A stretch of DNA of 64,000 nucleotides from the NCBI RefSeq assembly GCF_015714715.1, contig NZ_WAHS01000002.1, forward strand, positions 744,001 through 808,000, written 5' to 3'. Numbering within the stretch: the first letter of the stretch is position 1; every line of letters starts with the position of its first letter. Origin of the DNA: Aestuariivirga litoralis. Its GTDB lineage: Bacteria; Pseudomonadota; Alphaproteobacteria; Rhizobiales; Aestuariivirgaceae. This document shows positions 9,234 through 16,572 of the stretch, piece after piece. The position numbers were made by a program, and so were the translations under genes. The notes beneath the pieces are model-generated. The model worked only from the letters and a program-made list of their open reading frames with translations. It was not told where the DNA came from and made no database searches.

Positions 9234-9932
9234 ATGTCGAAGTCTTCAGGAAATCGCATTTCGCTCACGGCAGAACTGGTGGCGCTGGCCGAACGAACCG
9301 AGCCCGATCCGGGCCCTGAACCCGGCACTGAGGAATTGAGCGACGACGACTACAGGCTGGCCGCAGAAAAACTGCTGTCCGAATACGCGCCCGCCACATT
9401 GCATGTCTTCGCCTATGGTTCGCTGATCTGGAACCCTGTCTTCGACATTTCAACCACGACAGCAGGAACAGCCAACGGCTGGCACCGGGCCTTTTGTTTC
9501 ACGCTCACCCGCTGGCGCGGCACCCGCGAACTGCCCGGCCTGATGATGGCCCTCGACAAAGGCGGCTCATGCAATGGGCTGGTTTTTGAATTAACCGCCG
9601 GAGACGTCAAGCAGCAATTGATCAACCTTCTCGACCGGGAGCTCGATGCCAAGCATCCGACAAATATTGCGAAATGGATTTCTGTCTCCACGCCAAATGG
9701 CAAGGTAAAGGCGCTCACCTTCGTTGCCGACAAAACCGGGCCTGCCTATGCCAAGCGTTCGCTGGAACAAGTGGCCGATGTCATTTCACGCGCGGCGGGT
9801 CATCTGGGATCAAATGCGATCTATCTTCAACGCACCGTGGAAAAGCTGCATGACCACGGCATCAGGGACCGCAATCTGTGGGCATTGCAGCGAATGGTGG
9901 CCGAACACATCATAGCGCGCCACACAAAATAA
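9234..9932 (+). CDS. chaC: Gamma-glutamylcyclotransferase, ChaC type
   Basis: 232 residues from the ATG at 9234; the frame is open to 9132 and an alternative ATG is at 9186. I chose 9234 because AAGG lies six bases upstream and the ISLTAELVALAER...DPGPEPG start resembles related proteins. The ChaC signature FAYGSLIWNP and the substrate-binding ELPGLMMALDKGGSCNG stretch are present. ChaC enzymes split glutathione into 5-oxoproline and Cys-Gly in the cytosol. It is divergent from dacA and ends in a hairpin terminator. Confidence 0.88.
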   Translation: MSKSSGNRISLTAELVALAERTEPDPGPEPGTEELSDDDYRLAAEKLLSEYAPATLHVFAYGSLIWNPVFDISTTTAGTANGWHRAFCFTLTRWRGTRELPGLMMALDKGGSCNGLVFELTAGDVKQQLINLLDRELDAKHPTNIAKWISVSTPNGKVKALTFVADKTGPAYAKRSLEQVADVISRAAGHLGSNAIYLQRTVEKLHDHGIRDRNLWALQRMVAEHIIARHTK

Positions 9933-9935
9933 AAA

Positions 9936-9956
9936 CGCCGGCCACATGGGCCGGCG
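9936..9956. terminator. Bidirectional rho-independent terminator
   Basis: CGCCGGCC (9936-9943) pairs with GGCCGGCG (9949-9956) across a 5-base loop. It is preceded by an A-run and followed by CATTTT, so it can serve the cyclotransferase gene on the + strand and the convergent small gene on the - strand. Confidence 0.8.
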
Positions 9957-9977
9957 CATTTTAAATGAGTTGTAATA

Positions 9978-10154
9978 TCAGTGATGGGTGCCGGGCTTGG
10001 TGGTCTTCGGCGCCTTGCCATCTTCAACGCGGCCTTCATTGCGAAGATCGCGGCCTTCCTGGGCCTTCTTCTGCGCTGCGGCTGACTTGCCATGTTCGAA
10101 GGCTTCTTCCTTGATATAGCCAGCGGCTTCCTTGATTTCGCCTTTAACGCTCAT
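9978..10154 (-). CDS. Small hydrophilic CsbD-like stress protein
   Basis: 58 residues from ATG 10154, which has AGGAG eight bases upstream; an extra 11 upstream codons are open but lack this signal. The protein is highly charged (VKGEIKEAAGYIKEEAFEHGK near the start, many Lys and Glu), a composition like CsbD-type general stress proteins, but the match is only suggestive. It stands alone between two terminators, next to other small membrane or stress-type genes. Function unknown. Confidence 0.65.
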   Translation of the reverse strand: MSVKGEIKEAAGYIKEEAFEHGKSAAAQKKAQEGRDLRNEGRVEDGKAPKTTKPGTHH

Positions 10155-10226
10155 GTTGATTACTCCTGTTTTCGTGGTGCGAACCACCTCTGTTTAACCC
10201 GCAGCGCAACGCTTGGTTCCCATGAA

Positions 10227-10254
10227 AAACGCCCAGACTTTCATCCGGGCGTTT
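10227..10254 (-). terminator. Rho-independent terminator for the 10.3-11.2 kb gene
   Basis: AAACGCCC (10227-10234) pairs with GGGCGTTT (10247-10254). Read on the minus strand the stem is followed by a T-run, so it ends the membrane protein transcript 15 bases after the stop codon. Confidence 0.75.
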
Positions 10255-10269
10255 CAGCAAAATGAGTAA

Positions 10270-11166
10270 TTAGCGGCGTGGATTCATCAGCTGGAAGAAG
10301 CCGTCATAGATGGCACCTTCATCGCGGTGCTTGCCGCCCACATGCGCGGCCCAATAGGCCGCAGCTGCGCTGACCAGCAAGGTTGCTGCAAGAAGGAAGG
10401 CCGCAATCACACTGACTTGCCGCGCGGTTTCAGCCACCTCCGCAGCATTGGCTTTCGCCGTTTCAATATCAGCATAGGCCTTGTTCACCCGCGCCGTGGC
10501 ATCAGCCTCGCTGACACCGGTTTGGCGGGCCACCGCCTGCGCCAGATAGGTCTTGTCATCATCGGTAGGTGCTGCCAACGCTGACCTTGCGAGAATGGCA
10601 CTCACTTCGCTGCCAAGGGCCATGCGATCACCCTGCGCCACCGGAGCGGCGCCGGGCGCAGGCCGCAGCAGCGTGTCGGAATAGTATTGCATGGCCGAAG
10701 GTGCAGCGCCTGCTGCAGCAGTGGCGGTGGTTTCGACGGCAGTCTTCACCACATTGCCTGCGGATTTGATCGTTGAGGCAGCACCGCTGATTGCCAGCGC
10801 CGATCCCAGCAGAACGCAACCTGCCCATACAACAAGGCCATGTGAACCATCGCGCACTTCGGCTTCGTGGGTTGAGGTTGCGGCGGCAGGCCTGCGCAAG
10901 CGGCCGGTCAAATAAGCGCCCGCCATGAAGCTTGAAACTTCGACCCACGAGAACCAGATCGCGACCGCAATGCTTGTCCCGATGGCCGCTGATTTCGATG
11001 TCACGTCACCGAAGGAAAGGCCAAGCGCTGAACCAAAGGCGAGCAGCACGACAGAAATCGCCGAGGCCAAACCAATACCGGCAAAAACCGCCGGCCAATC
11101 CAGATAGGCGCGGGCTTCGATCTTGGGCACACCATTGGTGTCAGGAAAATTTGAGCTGATTGTCAT
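10270..11166 (-). CDS. Multi-spanning membrane protein of unknown function
   Basis: 298 residues from ATG 11166, preceded by GAGGAA at six bases; a TTG two codons earlier is less likely. There are about four hydrophobic segments: residues 25-50, 60-85 and 110-135, and one near 250-275. Between the third and fourth is an Ala-rich hydrophilic stretch of over 100 residues that is probably helical and exported. Such proteins occur widely in Rhizobiales, sometimes labelled PhnA-like without evidence. It lies 18 bases downstream of a tiny 24-residue membrane protein gene and may share its transcript. Confidence 0.75.
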   Translation of the reverse strand: MTISSNFPDTNGVPKIEARAYLDWPAVFAGIGLASAISVVLLAFGSALGLSFGDVTSKSAAIGTSIAVAIWFSWVEVSSFMAGAYLTGRLRRPAAATSTHEAEVRDGSHGLVVWAGCVLLGSALAISGAASTIKSAGNVVKTAVETTATAAAGAAPSAMQYYSDTLLRPAPGAAPVAQGDRMALGSEVSAILARSALAAPTDDDKTYLAQAVARQTGVSEADATARVNKAYADIETAKANAAEVAETARQVSVIAAFLLAATLLVSAAAAYWAAHVGGKHRDEGAIYDGFFQLMNPRR

Positions 11167-11184
11167 TTTCAATTCCTCGCTTTT

Positions 11185-11259
11185 TTAACGCAGGCCAAGC
11201 ACGGACAGGACGGCCATGACGACCACCACCAGTCCCACGAGATAAATTATTCCGTTCAT
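11185..11259 (-). CDS. 24-residue single-span membrane microprotein
   Basis: The peptide begins MNGIIYLVGLVVVVMAVL and ends SVLGLR: one transmembrane helix with a positively charged end. ATG 11259 has a perfect AGGAGG nine bases upstream (CAGGAGGACACTCAA). Very similar tiny proteins are found next to stress genes in many Rhizobiales, so I think it is real although much shorter than usual cut-offs. It lies 18 bp upstream of the membrane protein gene on the same strand. Function unknown. Confidence 0.75.
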   Translation of the reverse strand: MNGIIYLVGLVVVVMAVLSVLGLR

Positions 11260-11442
11260 TTGAGTGTCCTCCTGTCGTGAGTTGTTCTCATTCAACGATG
11301 AGTGAAAATGCGAGAAGCTACTGTTCAAGGCACAACTCAATGCCGTATTTCCGTCAAAGTTCCACTCTGCTGCGCGGGAGGACGGGGAACTTTGCACACC
11401 GCCAAAACTTAACGACAGGAATCTATCATCAGAGGGCACAGC

Positions 11443-11709
11443 ATGTGGTGGAAATTAAATCAGGATCTGTTCGCGGCAAGCTTCGAGGCCCAGCGGGTGA
11501 TTGCCCTGAGGTTGATGAAAATCAACCAAGGCGGGGCTGCTGCCGAAAAGGAAAGCCAGCGCATGATCTCTGAAAAGATGTCCGCTGCCATGGAAGCCGC
11601 CACAACCTTGGCCACCGGCGGTTCATCCGCCAAAGTGCTGCGGCGCTACCGCACGATCATGAAGGCCAACACGGCACGGCTCTCGAAGACGCGCCGCCGG
11701 TCAAAATAG
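11443..11709 (+). CDS. Small conserved hypothetical protein (phasin-like composition)
   Basis: 88 residues starting MWWKLNQDLFAASFEAQRVI. It is amphipathic and helical, with an Ala-rich centre and a very basic C-terminus (KTRRRSK). Comparable proteins with a WW...E.QRVI.LR start occur in Rhizobiales next to general stress genes; no function is established. GAGGG lies about seven bases before the start. The stop codon is one base before the left end of the mobile island, so this is the last core gene before the insertion. Confidence 0.7.
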   Translation: MWWKLNQDLFAASFEAQRVIALRLMKINQGGAAAEKESQRMISEKMSAAMEAATTLATGGSSAKVLRRYRTIMKANTARLSKTRRRSK

Positions 11710-11710
11710 A

Positions 11711-11728
11711 TTGGTGCCCTTGGAGGGA
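11711..11728. other. Left attachment site (attL) of the tRNA-Leu island
   Basis: TTGGTGCCCTTGGAGGGA is an exact 18-bp copy of 21191-21208, which is the 3' end (CCA, acceptor and T-stem) of the intact tRNA-Leu gene. The copy lies immediately after the stop of the core gene at 11709. With the integrase beside the tRNA at the other end, this marks the far junction of the insertion. Confidence 0.88.
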
Positions 11729-11892
11729 ATGTCAGGCACTACCCAATGATACTCGTAAAATCAGGCGTTTAGTGAGACGCCACTGCCGAGTCTGTACCAC
11801 CGATTTGGACCACTTGTGAAGGTGGAGGAATAAAATAGACGCAAATATTTCAAGCGCCCATCAATGACTGTCGCGGACGCTTCACCCCCCGC

Positions 11893-12591
11893 CTATCGCC
11901 TCTCATTTCTCGCCGTTTCCCGTTGTTGTTGGCCAGCTTCAACGGCCTTCTGAATTAGGTCCACGTTCAGTTCGCCATCTAGTGTTCCACTAACGTCCGT
12001 GTTGGTGCGATACAAGTCGGCCTTGTCAGGGAAAAAGGTTCCACCTTGGCCGATGGTTTCGAGATGCAAAGGCAATGGTCCTTTTTGATCGCCCCATGTG
12101 AGGCGGAGTTTCGCAAGGCCCGTCTTCTTTCCCAGAATGTAATCGTAAGCGACGAGATCAATCCCTCCATTAGTTTTTTCGCCTTCGATCTGGAGCACCG
12201 AGTAGATATACGTTTTCGCCAAACCTTCACTTTTGATTTCGCCATCCACCCTGCCGTTGTAGACCTTCAAGCGAAGGAAGATGGGACCGCCAAGAGTAGT
12301 TGATGCTTTGAGTTCGTCATCGGTGGCATCAACCCAGCCCTCTACGCTGCTAGTCCAAATCCCAGAGTAGTTGTGATCCAACAGCATCAAGTCCGACACA
12401 CGCTCTGTGGCTTTGGGGGCCTCTTCCCAGAACGAATTAATTTTCGCAGGCAAGTCTAGCAAGCCGAGAAACACCGACACGAGCCAACCCGATGCAGCCA
12501 CCAACAATGTTCCAGTCTTGAATTGGCGTGGCGCAGATACCTTACGGGGCCGAGACGGCTTGCGCGTGGGCGGCTTAATAGTCTTAGCCAT
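11893..12591 (-). CDS. Membrane-anchored protein of unknown function
   Basis: 232 residues. A very basic N-terminus (Lys/Arg/Pro in the first 25 residues) is followed by one hydrophobic helix (TLLVAASGWLVSVFLGLL, about 28-45). The rest (about 75-210) looks like a beta-rich domain with HNYSGIWTSSVEGWV and repeated hydrophobic-polar strands. GGAGAG precedes the start by nine bases. It is the leftmost island gene, next to attL. I do not recognise the family. The single-helix plus beta-domain layout is seen in some effector proteins, but no partner supports a specific role. Confidence 0.65.
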   Translation of the reverse strand: MAKTIKPPTRKPSRPRKVSAPRQFKTGTLLVAASGWLVSVFLGLLDLPAKINSFWEEAPKATERVSDLMLLDHNYSGIWTSSVEGWVDATDDELKASTTLGGPIFLRLKVYNGRVDGEIKSEGLAKTYIYSVLQIEGEKTNGGIDLVAYDYILGKKTGLAKLRLTWGDQKGPLPLHLETIGQGGTFFPDKADLYRTNTDVSGTLDGELNVDLIQKAVEAGQQQRETARNERR

Positions 12592-12673
12592 TTGGTGTGC
12601 TCTCCAGTCACTGCCTGAGGGCTATGGCACCTAATGGCAGGTTGCAAGCGTTGCGCTGGCTAAGCACCCCAAT

Positions 12674-12681
12674 GTGTACAC
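12674..12681. repeat. GTGTACAC palindrome upstream of the serine recombinase
   Basis: This perfect 8-bp palindrome is the first of four GTAC-centred motifs between 12674 and 12768 (others near 12714, 12725 and 12765). They could be binding sites for the recombinase itself, in a res-like or operator site. Confidence 0.4.
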
Positions 12682-12707
12682 AAAGCATACTTTCTGGACA
12701 GAGCCTA

Positions 12708-12736
12708 TTGACTGTACTCTTAGCGTACACTAATTA
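12708..12736 (+). promoter_or_regulatory. Promoter of the serine recombinase gene
   Basis: TTGACT (12708-12713), a 17-base spacer and TAATTA (12731-12736) form a good sigma-70 promoter 37 bases before the recombinase ATG. The spacer holds an inverted GTAC pair (GTACTCTTAGCGTAC), well placed for autorepression. Confidence 0.6.
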
Positions 12737-12772
12737 GTTGTCAGTAATTGTCTAAGATGAAAGGGTACAGTC

Positions 12773-13348
12773 ATGGCAATCGTAGGGTACGCGCGGGTCA
12801 GTTCCACTGGACAGGACCACGCCACGCAGATCGACAAGCTGAAGGCAGCAGGGGCAACCAAGATTTTCGAGGAGAAGAAGTCCGGATTAGACAAGGCGCG
12901 GCCCGTGCTGGCCGAATGCCTACAGTACCTCCGGGATGACGCGGACACCCTAATAGTAACGAAGCTCGACCGTCTCGCGCGTTCGGCCTCGCATCTCCAT
13001 CAGATTGTAGAGGAGCTTACCGCCAAGGGCGTGGGCTTCAAGGTACTAGACGACGCCGCGCTGGACACCACCACGCGCACGGGGAAGCTGGTGTTCGGCA
13101 TTCTCGCTAGCATTGCTGAGTTCGAGACGGCTCTGAGGAAAGAGCGCCAACTTGAGGGTATTGCTAAAGCCAAGGCGGAGGGGAGAACCGGGGGACGGCC
13201 CGCAATGGTTACAGCAGAGACGCGGGCAGAGATAGCGCGGTTGAACGGTGAAGGAATAAGTATCCGGAAAATCGCCGCGCGTGTGGGGTTCAGCAAAGCC
13301 ACCGTACAGAAGGAACTGGCCAAACCGACGAAGGAGGCGGAGATATGA
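12773..13348 (+). CDS. Serine recombinase (resolvase/invertase family)
   Basis: 191 residues, the usual length for Tn3-resolvase/Hin-type enzymes. The catalytic serine S10 lies in YARVSSTGQD. The TKLDRLARSASHLHQI region carries the conserved Asp and Arg residues, and the E-helix IAEFETALRKERQLEGIAKA is followed by a C-terminal helix-turn-helix (about 150-182, GISIRKIAARVGFSKATV). It could invert or resolve DNA within the island, or act as a regulator. Its own promoter has GTAC repeats. The stop overlaps (ATGA) the start of a 23-residue membrane peptide. Confidence 0.9.
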   Translation: MAIVGYARVSSTGQDHATQIDKLKAAGATKIFEEKKSGLDKARPVLAECLQYLRDDADTLIVTKLDRLARSASHLHQIVEELTAKGVGFKVLDDAALDTTTRTGKLVFGILASIAEFETALRKERQLEGIAKAKAEGRTGGRPAMVTAETRAEIARLNGEGISIRKIAARVGFSKATVQKELAKPTKEAEI

Positions 13349-13416
13349 TCGCGTTGCTCGTCTACCTGATGACGACGAGCGTGGCGTTGGCGTTGTTCCA
13401 TCTCATTGTATCGTGA
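13345..13416 (+). CDS. 23-residue hydrophobic peptide coupled to the recombinase
   Basis: The reading frame starts at ATG 13345, overlapping the recombinase stop in an ATGA junction, and has GGAGGCGGAG just upstream. The product begins MIALLVYLMTTSVALALFHL: one transmembrane helix with almost no charge. Coupled translation and a strong ribosome site argue that it is made. Size and hydrophobicity resemble small membrane toxins, but no antisense RNA or antitoxin was identified. Function unknown. Confidence 0.5.
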   Translation: MIALLVYLMTTSVALALFHLIVS

Positions 13417-13424
13417 TGCGGGCG

Positions 13425-13745
13425 CTAAAATATGGGACGCTCAATCACCGGGGAGCTTTGAAGAACCTGCAGCCAGTGGGCTAGGTCAACAATTTCCAGC
13501 CCGCTTGGATCAGTTGCTCGACGGTCGGATTTCGGAAATGGCATCTCTGCAACATCTGTAGAGTTCACCATGCGGGCATCCGCAAGTGCAGCCATATAGA
13601 GTCCATGCAGAGCATACCGGAGAGAGCCCCGGAAACATTCGCCCTGCCACTCCGTCAGCGGTGAGCTTTGTACCCGAAGCCCCGCTAGCAAATCCTCAAG
13701 CATGCCCTCGACCTGGGCCTTTTCTTCCGCTTTGGTCCTATGCAT
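13425..13745 (-). CDS. Hypothetical protein
   Basis: 106 residues, acidic to neutral, predicted helical and cytosolic, with no membrane segment or signal peptide. It starts MHRTKAEEKAQVEGMLEDLL and contains SLRYALHGLYMAAL. I do not recognise a family. It follows the 171-residue unknown gene on the same strand after a 92-bp gap, so both may be one cargo transcript. The ribosome site (GGTGAG) is weak. Overlapping frames on the other strand look less plausible. Confidence 0.5.
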   Translation of the reverse strand: MHRTKAEEKAQVEGMLEDLLAGLRVQSSPLTEWQGECFRGSLRYALHGLYMAALADARMVNSTDVAEMPFPKSDRRATDPSGLEIVDLAHWLQVLQSSPVIERPIF

Positions 13746-13837
13746 GTCTCACCCCAATGGAAAATTGTTTGGTGGAAGTGGGTACTCCAGAAATAAGAAA
13801 CAAGGCCGACTACTGGGTCTTTTTGGATAACGAAGCC

Positions 13838-14353
13838 TCAAGCGACGTGATGTCGGCTTGCCGGAAGATCATCTGCGGGAAGGTACTCGCGGAAGAAGTC
13901 GCGCCAAAAGCGCACCACGATTTCCAGTAGTGTTAACGCAGGCTGCCATCGCAACTCGCCTGCTTCCTCGCCCCAATCAATCAACAGGTATGGTCGTCCA
14001 TATGGCCCCACCCCATATGGTCCGCTGCCCCATCCCGACACTCTTTCGGTCTGCATTCTTTCCCTCGGTTTGGAGTGTTTGGTCTCGTGCGCCAATGCCT
14101 GCACCCCAAAAAAGTAAGGGCACCTTGCCTTGATCCAATGCACAAAAGCCACCCTATCGCTCCCCTCTACAAGCCCCAATCTTGTAAGCAATGCCTCATC
14201 TGACTCGATCTCCGCCCACACCCAGTCATGTAGGTGATATGCCATGATGGCGCAGTGCATCGCGCGTCGTGGGGAGTCGGGCTCCTCCATTAAGTCATCG
14301 AAGTCTCCGACTACCATTGCGTAAAAGTCTTTGGCTTTTGTGACGCTGAACAT
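13838..14353 (-). CDS. Hypothetical protein
   Basis: 171 residues. The first half is helical with HCAIMAYHLHDWVWAEIES, a YHLxDWV pattern seen in a scattered set of uncharacterised bacterial proteins. The second half is Gly/Pro/Tyr-rich (GSGPYGVGPYGRPYLLIDWG) and then WQPALTLLEIVVRFWRDFF. No signal peptide is present. It probably shares a transcript with the 106-residue gene downstream. I assign no function; with its neighbours it may be accessory cargo. Confidence 0.6.
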   Translation of the reverse strand: MFSVTKAKDFYAMVVGDFDDLMEEPDSPRRAMHCAIMAYHLHDWVWAEIESDEALLTRLGLVEGSDRVAFVHWIKARCPYFFGVQALAHETKHSKPRERMQTERVSGWGSGPYGVGPYGRPYLLIDWGEEAGELRWQPALTLLEIVVRFWRDFFREYLPADDLPASRHHVA

Positions 14354-14412
14354 TGATATTCAACCCTTCGCATAAAGGAATGTCGTGGCGGTCCCAACAC
14401 TTGCCTCCATAG

Positions 14413-14862
14413 CTATTTCTGAGGCAGGCCACCAATGGCCGATCCTAGCTCGGGCGCAAGTGGTCGTTTGTAAATCTCCTTGCTTAACTCCTCAGCCTGC
14501 ATCCGCGCTGTGCCCCGGTCTGCGAGATCAAGTCGCCCACAGAAGAACTCGAAGTTCGTCTTGTCCGACGCATCAATGTTTCGAGAGCCCGAAGTAAGGA
14601 TGACAAGCCGCCAAGCACAGCCCAGAGCCGGGGCTACTCTCACCGATCCCCCGCAACCATCACTAAGGCAAAAGGCGACGTTGCGTTGTGCTTGGTAGTC
14701 ACGCTTGAATGCCAGAGGAAGCCACCTGCTGAACTCCTTCTGCGTGGTCGCGCATTCTTCCTGCTCTCCGCACGTTATATTGAGATAGTCCTCTGCTTCC
14801 TCCGCTGACGCGGTGCCCAAGAAGCCTAGGTATAGAATGGTGGCAATGATCGTTGCCCGCAT
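14413..14862 (-). CDS. Hypothetical secreted Cys-containing protein
   Basis: 149 residues. A clear signal peptide (MRATIIATILYLGFLGTASA, cleavage before EEAEDYL) is followed by a mature part with six cysteines (ITCGEQEECATT, FCLSDGCGG, GCAWRL, FFCGRLD), which suggests disulfides and a periplasmic location. AAGGGAAG precedes the start at about six bases. The Cys spacing is somewhat like small periplasmic inhibitor or binding domains, but I cannot name the family. It stands alone between unknown genes on the same strand. Confidence 0.6.
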   Translation of the reverse strand: MRATIIATILYLGFLGTASAEEAEDYLNITCGEQEECATTQKEFSRWLPLAFKRDYQAQRNVAFCLSDGCGGSVRVAPALGCAWRLVILTSGSRNIDASDKTNFEFFCGRLDLADRGTARMQAEELSKEIYKRPLAPELGSAIGGLPQK

Positions 14863-14957
14863 GAGTGCTTCCCTTGAATACCCCGTCCACCCAACTTCTT
14901 ATGCTGCAAGGCAGAGGTCAAGAGACACGCCTCCGCATCCTGAAAACAAGCCATAGG

Positions 14958-15242
14958 TCACCAACGAAGCCAGTATGCTCGGGCGACTATCTCCAAGAGG
15001 GGAACAGCGATAACCAGCAGCACCCGCACCGACACTCCGATGCAGTAGAGAGTGCGAACATGGCGCAATCCTTCGCCTTGTCCCTCCACATTGAATGAGA
15101 AGAGTTTGAAGTTGGCTTTCAATTTGTCACTGGATTTGAGCATGGTGGCCTTTGTGGAATTGGCTAACTGTCCAGAAGGTAGGGCAGACAACAAAACGTC
15201 CAATTCGCGAGTACCTTTTTGAACCTTATTATACCTCACCAC
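14958..15242 (-). CDS. Hypothetical small protein with C-terminal membrane helix
   Basis: 94 residues if the GTG at 15242 is used; an internal ATG at 15143 would give 61. The N-terminal two thirds are hydrophilic and Lys/Ser-rich. The last 30 residues (TLYCIGVSVRVLLVIAVPLLEIVARAY) form one membrane helix, a tail-anchored layout. The start region contains TATAAT on the same strand, which leaves the true start doubtful. No family recognised. Confidence 0.4.
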   Translation of the reverse strand: MVRYNKVQKGTRELDVLLSALPSGQLANSTKATMLKSSDKLKANFKLFSFNVEGQGEGLRHVRTLYCIGVSVRVLLVIAVPLLEIVARAYWLRW

Positions 15243-15832
15243 GCACCTGGCCTTTCTTCATTCGCTAATGTGCCCGGAGCAGAAGGGCAAAACACCGTGT
15301 ACGCGCGTCCTTTTCCGCGTCGGGCAAAGCGGCCCGCATTGGACTCGGAATGTCCGCAAGGATCATGAGCAATTTACACTGCCTAATTCAGCGTCAACGT
15401 ATGGCCCGCCAATGGCCCTCGGAAAAGGGGGACGCGCGTCACCTTCCGCCATCGGTGAACGAAAAATCTGAACATTGTTTGACCTCATCTTAACTGCCTG
15501 CCTTTCTCCATCCTGCCCTGACAATGTCAGCCCCCCTATCTTGCCGCCATACGGACGAGCGTCCATTTCATCTCTGTTTCATCCCGCTGTCACTCACAGA
15601 CCTCCGTGCGGGAACCGTAGGACAGGGTAGGTCGGTTCGTTTGCTGTCAACGTATGGCCGATGGCGTGAGTGATGCGCTGTCATTCCCGCAGCATAGACG
15701 GTCCCAGACGCCGTCAACGCGATGCGCGAAGCCATCCCACATCGCTACCCATCGGTAGCAATATAGTCCTTGACTAGGAAGAATGCAAGCAGCTATCTCT
15801 GCGCCTGTTCCAACCAGAGGGAGACAGCACGA
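15243..15832. other. 590-bp non-coding region of the island with repeats
   Basis: No convincing gene. There are three CGTATGGC motifs (about 15398, 15650 and inverted at 15547). Two of them lie in a longer GTCAACGTATGGCC repeat, and a related GTCAACG is at 15713. ACGCGCGTC occurs twice (15301 and 15432). GCTACC/GGTAGC forms a 6-bp stem at 15744-15759. It precedes the replication-type genes, so it could hold iterons or an origin, or be the control region between the two halves of the island. Confidence 0.5.
15770..15798 (+). promoter_or_regulatory. Putative sigma-70 promoter
   Basis: TTGACT (15770-15775), 17 bases, CTATCT (15793-15798), located 35 bases before the small gene at 15833. The GCTACC/GGTAGC inverted repeat just upstream is a possible operator. 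Confidence 0.45.
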
Positions 15833-16006
15833 ATGACGAAGCAGACAAGACTATCAAAGCGGGAGCGCGATGCGGTGGCGGACGCCGTGGCAGCACTGGC
15901 GGTCAACACCGTTGCTATTGCGGCAGGGGACCGTGCGGATGTGCGGTACTGGGCCAAGATCAACCAACTAGCACTCAAGGGTCTGCTGGCGGCGGTCCCG
16001 GCCTAG
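15833..16006 (+). CDS. Small basic/helical hypothetical protein
   Basis: 57 residues from ATG 15833, with GAGGGAGA nine bases upstream; earlier in-frame starts overlap the promoter. It starts MTKQTRLSKRERDAVADAVA, is Ala-rich, and probably forms two helices. Its own promoter and operator-like repeat, and its place before the replication block, suggest a regulator or accessory replication factor. This is inference only, and no family is recognised. Confidence 0.5.
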   Translation: MTKQTRLSKRERDAVADAVAALAVNTVAIAAGDRADVRYWAKINQLALKGLLAAVPA

Positions 16007-16572
16007 CGAGGCGGCTGGGGGTGCAGGGGGCAGTGCAAACCTGTCCCCCATCACCCACCGATAATACTCCGATAATAGCACTATAATCCTCTTCTCTCGT
16101 ACCACTATGCTCTGAAATGCGGCCACCGCCGCCACGGGCCTTAGACGCACCTAGGAGGCGATCTCGTGATGGACGCCAGATAGGCTATGGGGAGCAAGAA
16201 CTGCTGCAAGAGCCCTTCTAAAGCCAGCCAGAGGCCATCGTTGATACCTCCCTTTCTTAGCACAGAGCACCGTTCAGGAACGCCCAATTGTTGGTAACCA
16301 CAGATGCCACACCTGAACCAAGCCCACAATTGCAAACTAAAGTATTGTAATCGTGCTGCTTTAGGCCATTTGCGCGGTAGCCAAGAAAACACCGGATACC
16401 TGACCGTCGAAGACGAATACATTCCTGTGTTTTTGCCTGTCCGGGTAGTCCTGACTACAGGGACACCAAACAAGACAGCGTACGGGTCCTGCACCACGGC
16501 CCTTCTAATACACAGCCCCACCCCCGCATTAGCCCCGGCTGTGAGCCATCCACATCAACCGAAAGGAACACC
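16007..16572. other. 566-bp non-coding region before the replication-type genes
   Basis: I see no convincing gene here; the one longer minus-strand frame (126 codons) has poor composition and no ribosome site. An AT-rich stretch at 16057-16088 carries the direct repeat CCGATAATA twice. A strong stem-loop is at 16438-16465 (TGTCC and GTAGTC pairing with GACTAC and GGACA). CAATTG occurs twice (16286, 16328). This is a plausible leader or replication origin for the downstream operon. Confidence 0.5.
16438..16465. repeat. Stem-loop upstream of the island operon
   Basis: TGTCC (16438-16442) and GTAGTC (16445-16450) pair with GACTAC (16453-16458) and GGACA (16461-16465), with a 2-by-2 internal loop. 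It lies 108 bases before the operon's first ATG and could be an attenuator, regulator site or origin hairpin. Confidence 0.5.

Noticed and set aside
11893-12591. Possible CBASS Cap15-like effector (membrane helix plus beta domain)
   Set aside because: No CD-NTase, Cap2/Cap3 or other CBASS gene lies anywhere in the island, and Cap15 usually has two helices; the resemblance is only in layout.
12773-13745. Toxin-antitoxin pair formed by the 23-residue peptide and the neighbouring 106-residue protein
   Set aside because: They are on opposite strands with their 3' ends facing, and neither matches a known toxin or antitoxin family.
16141-16521. 126-codon minus-strand frame in the island gap
   Set aside because: Rich in Trp, Arg and Cys with no recognisable domain, no ribosome site, and it covers hairpins and repeats; treated as non-coding.
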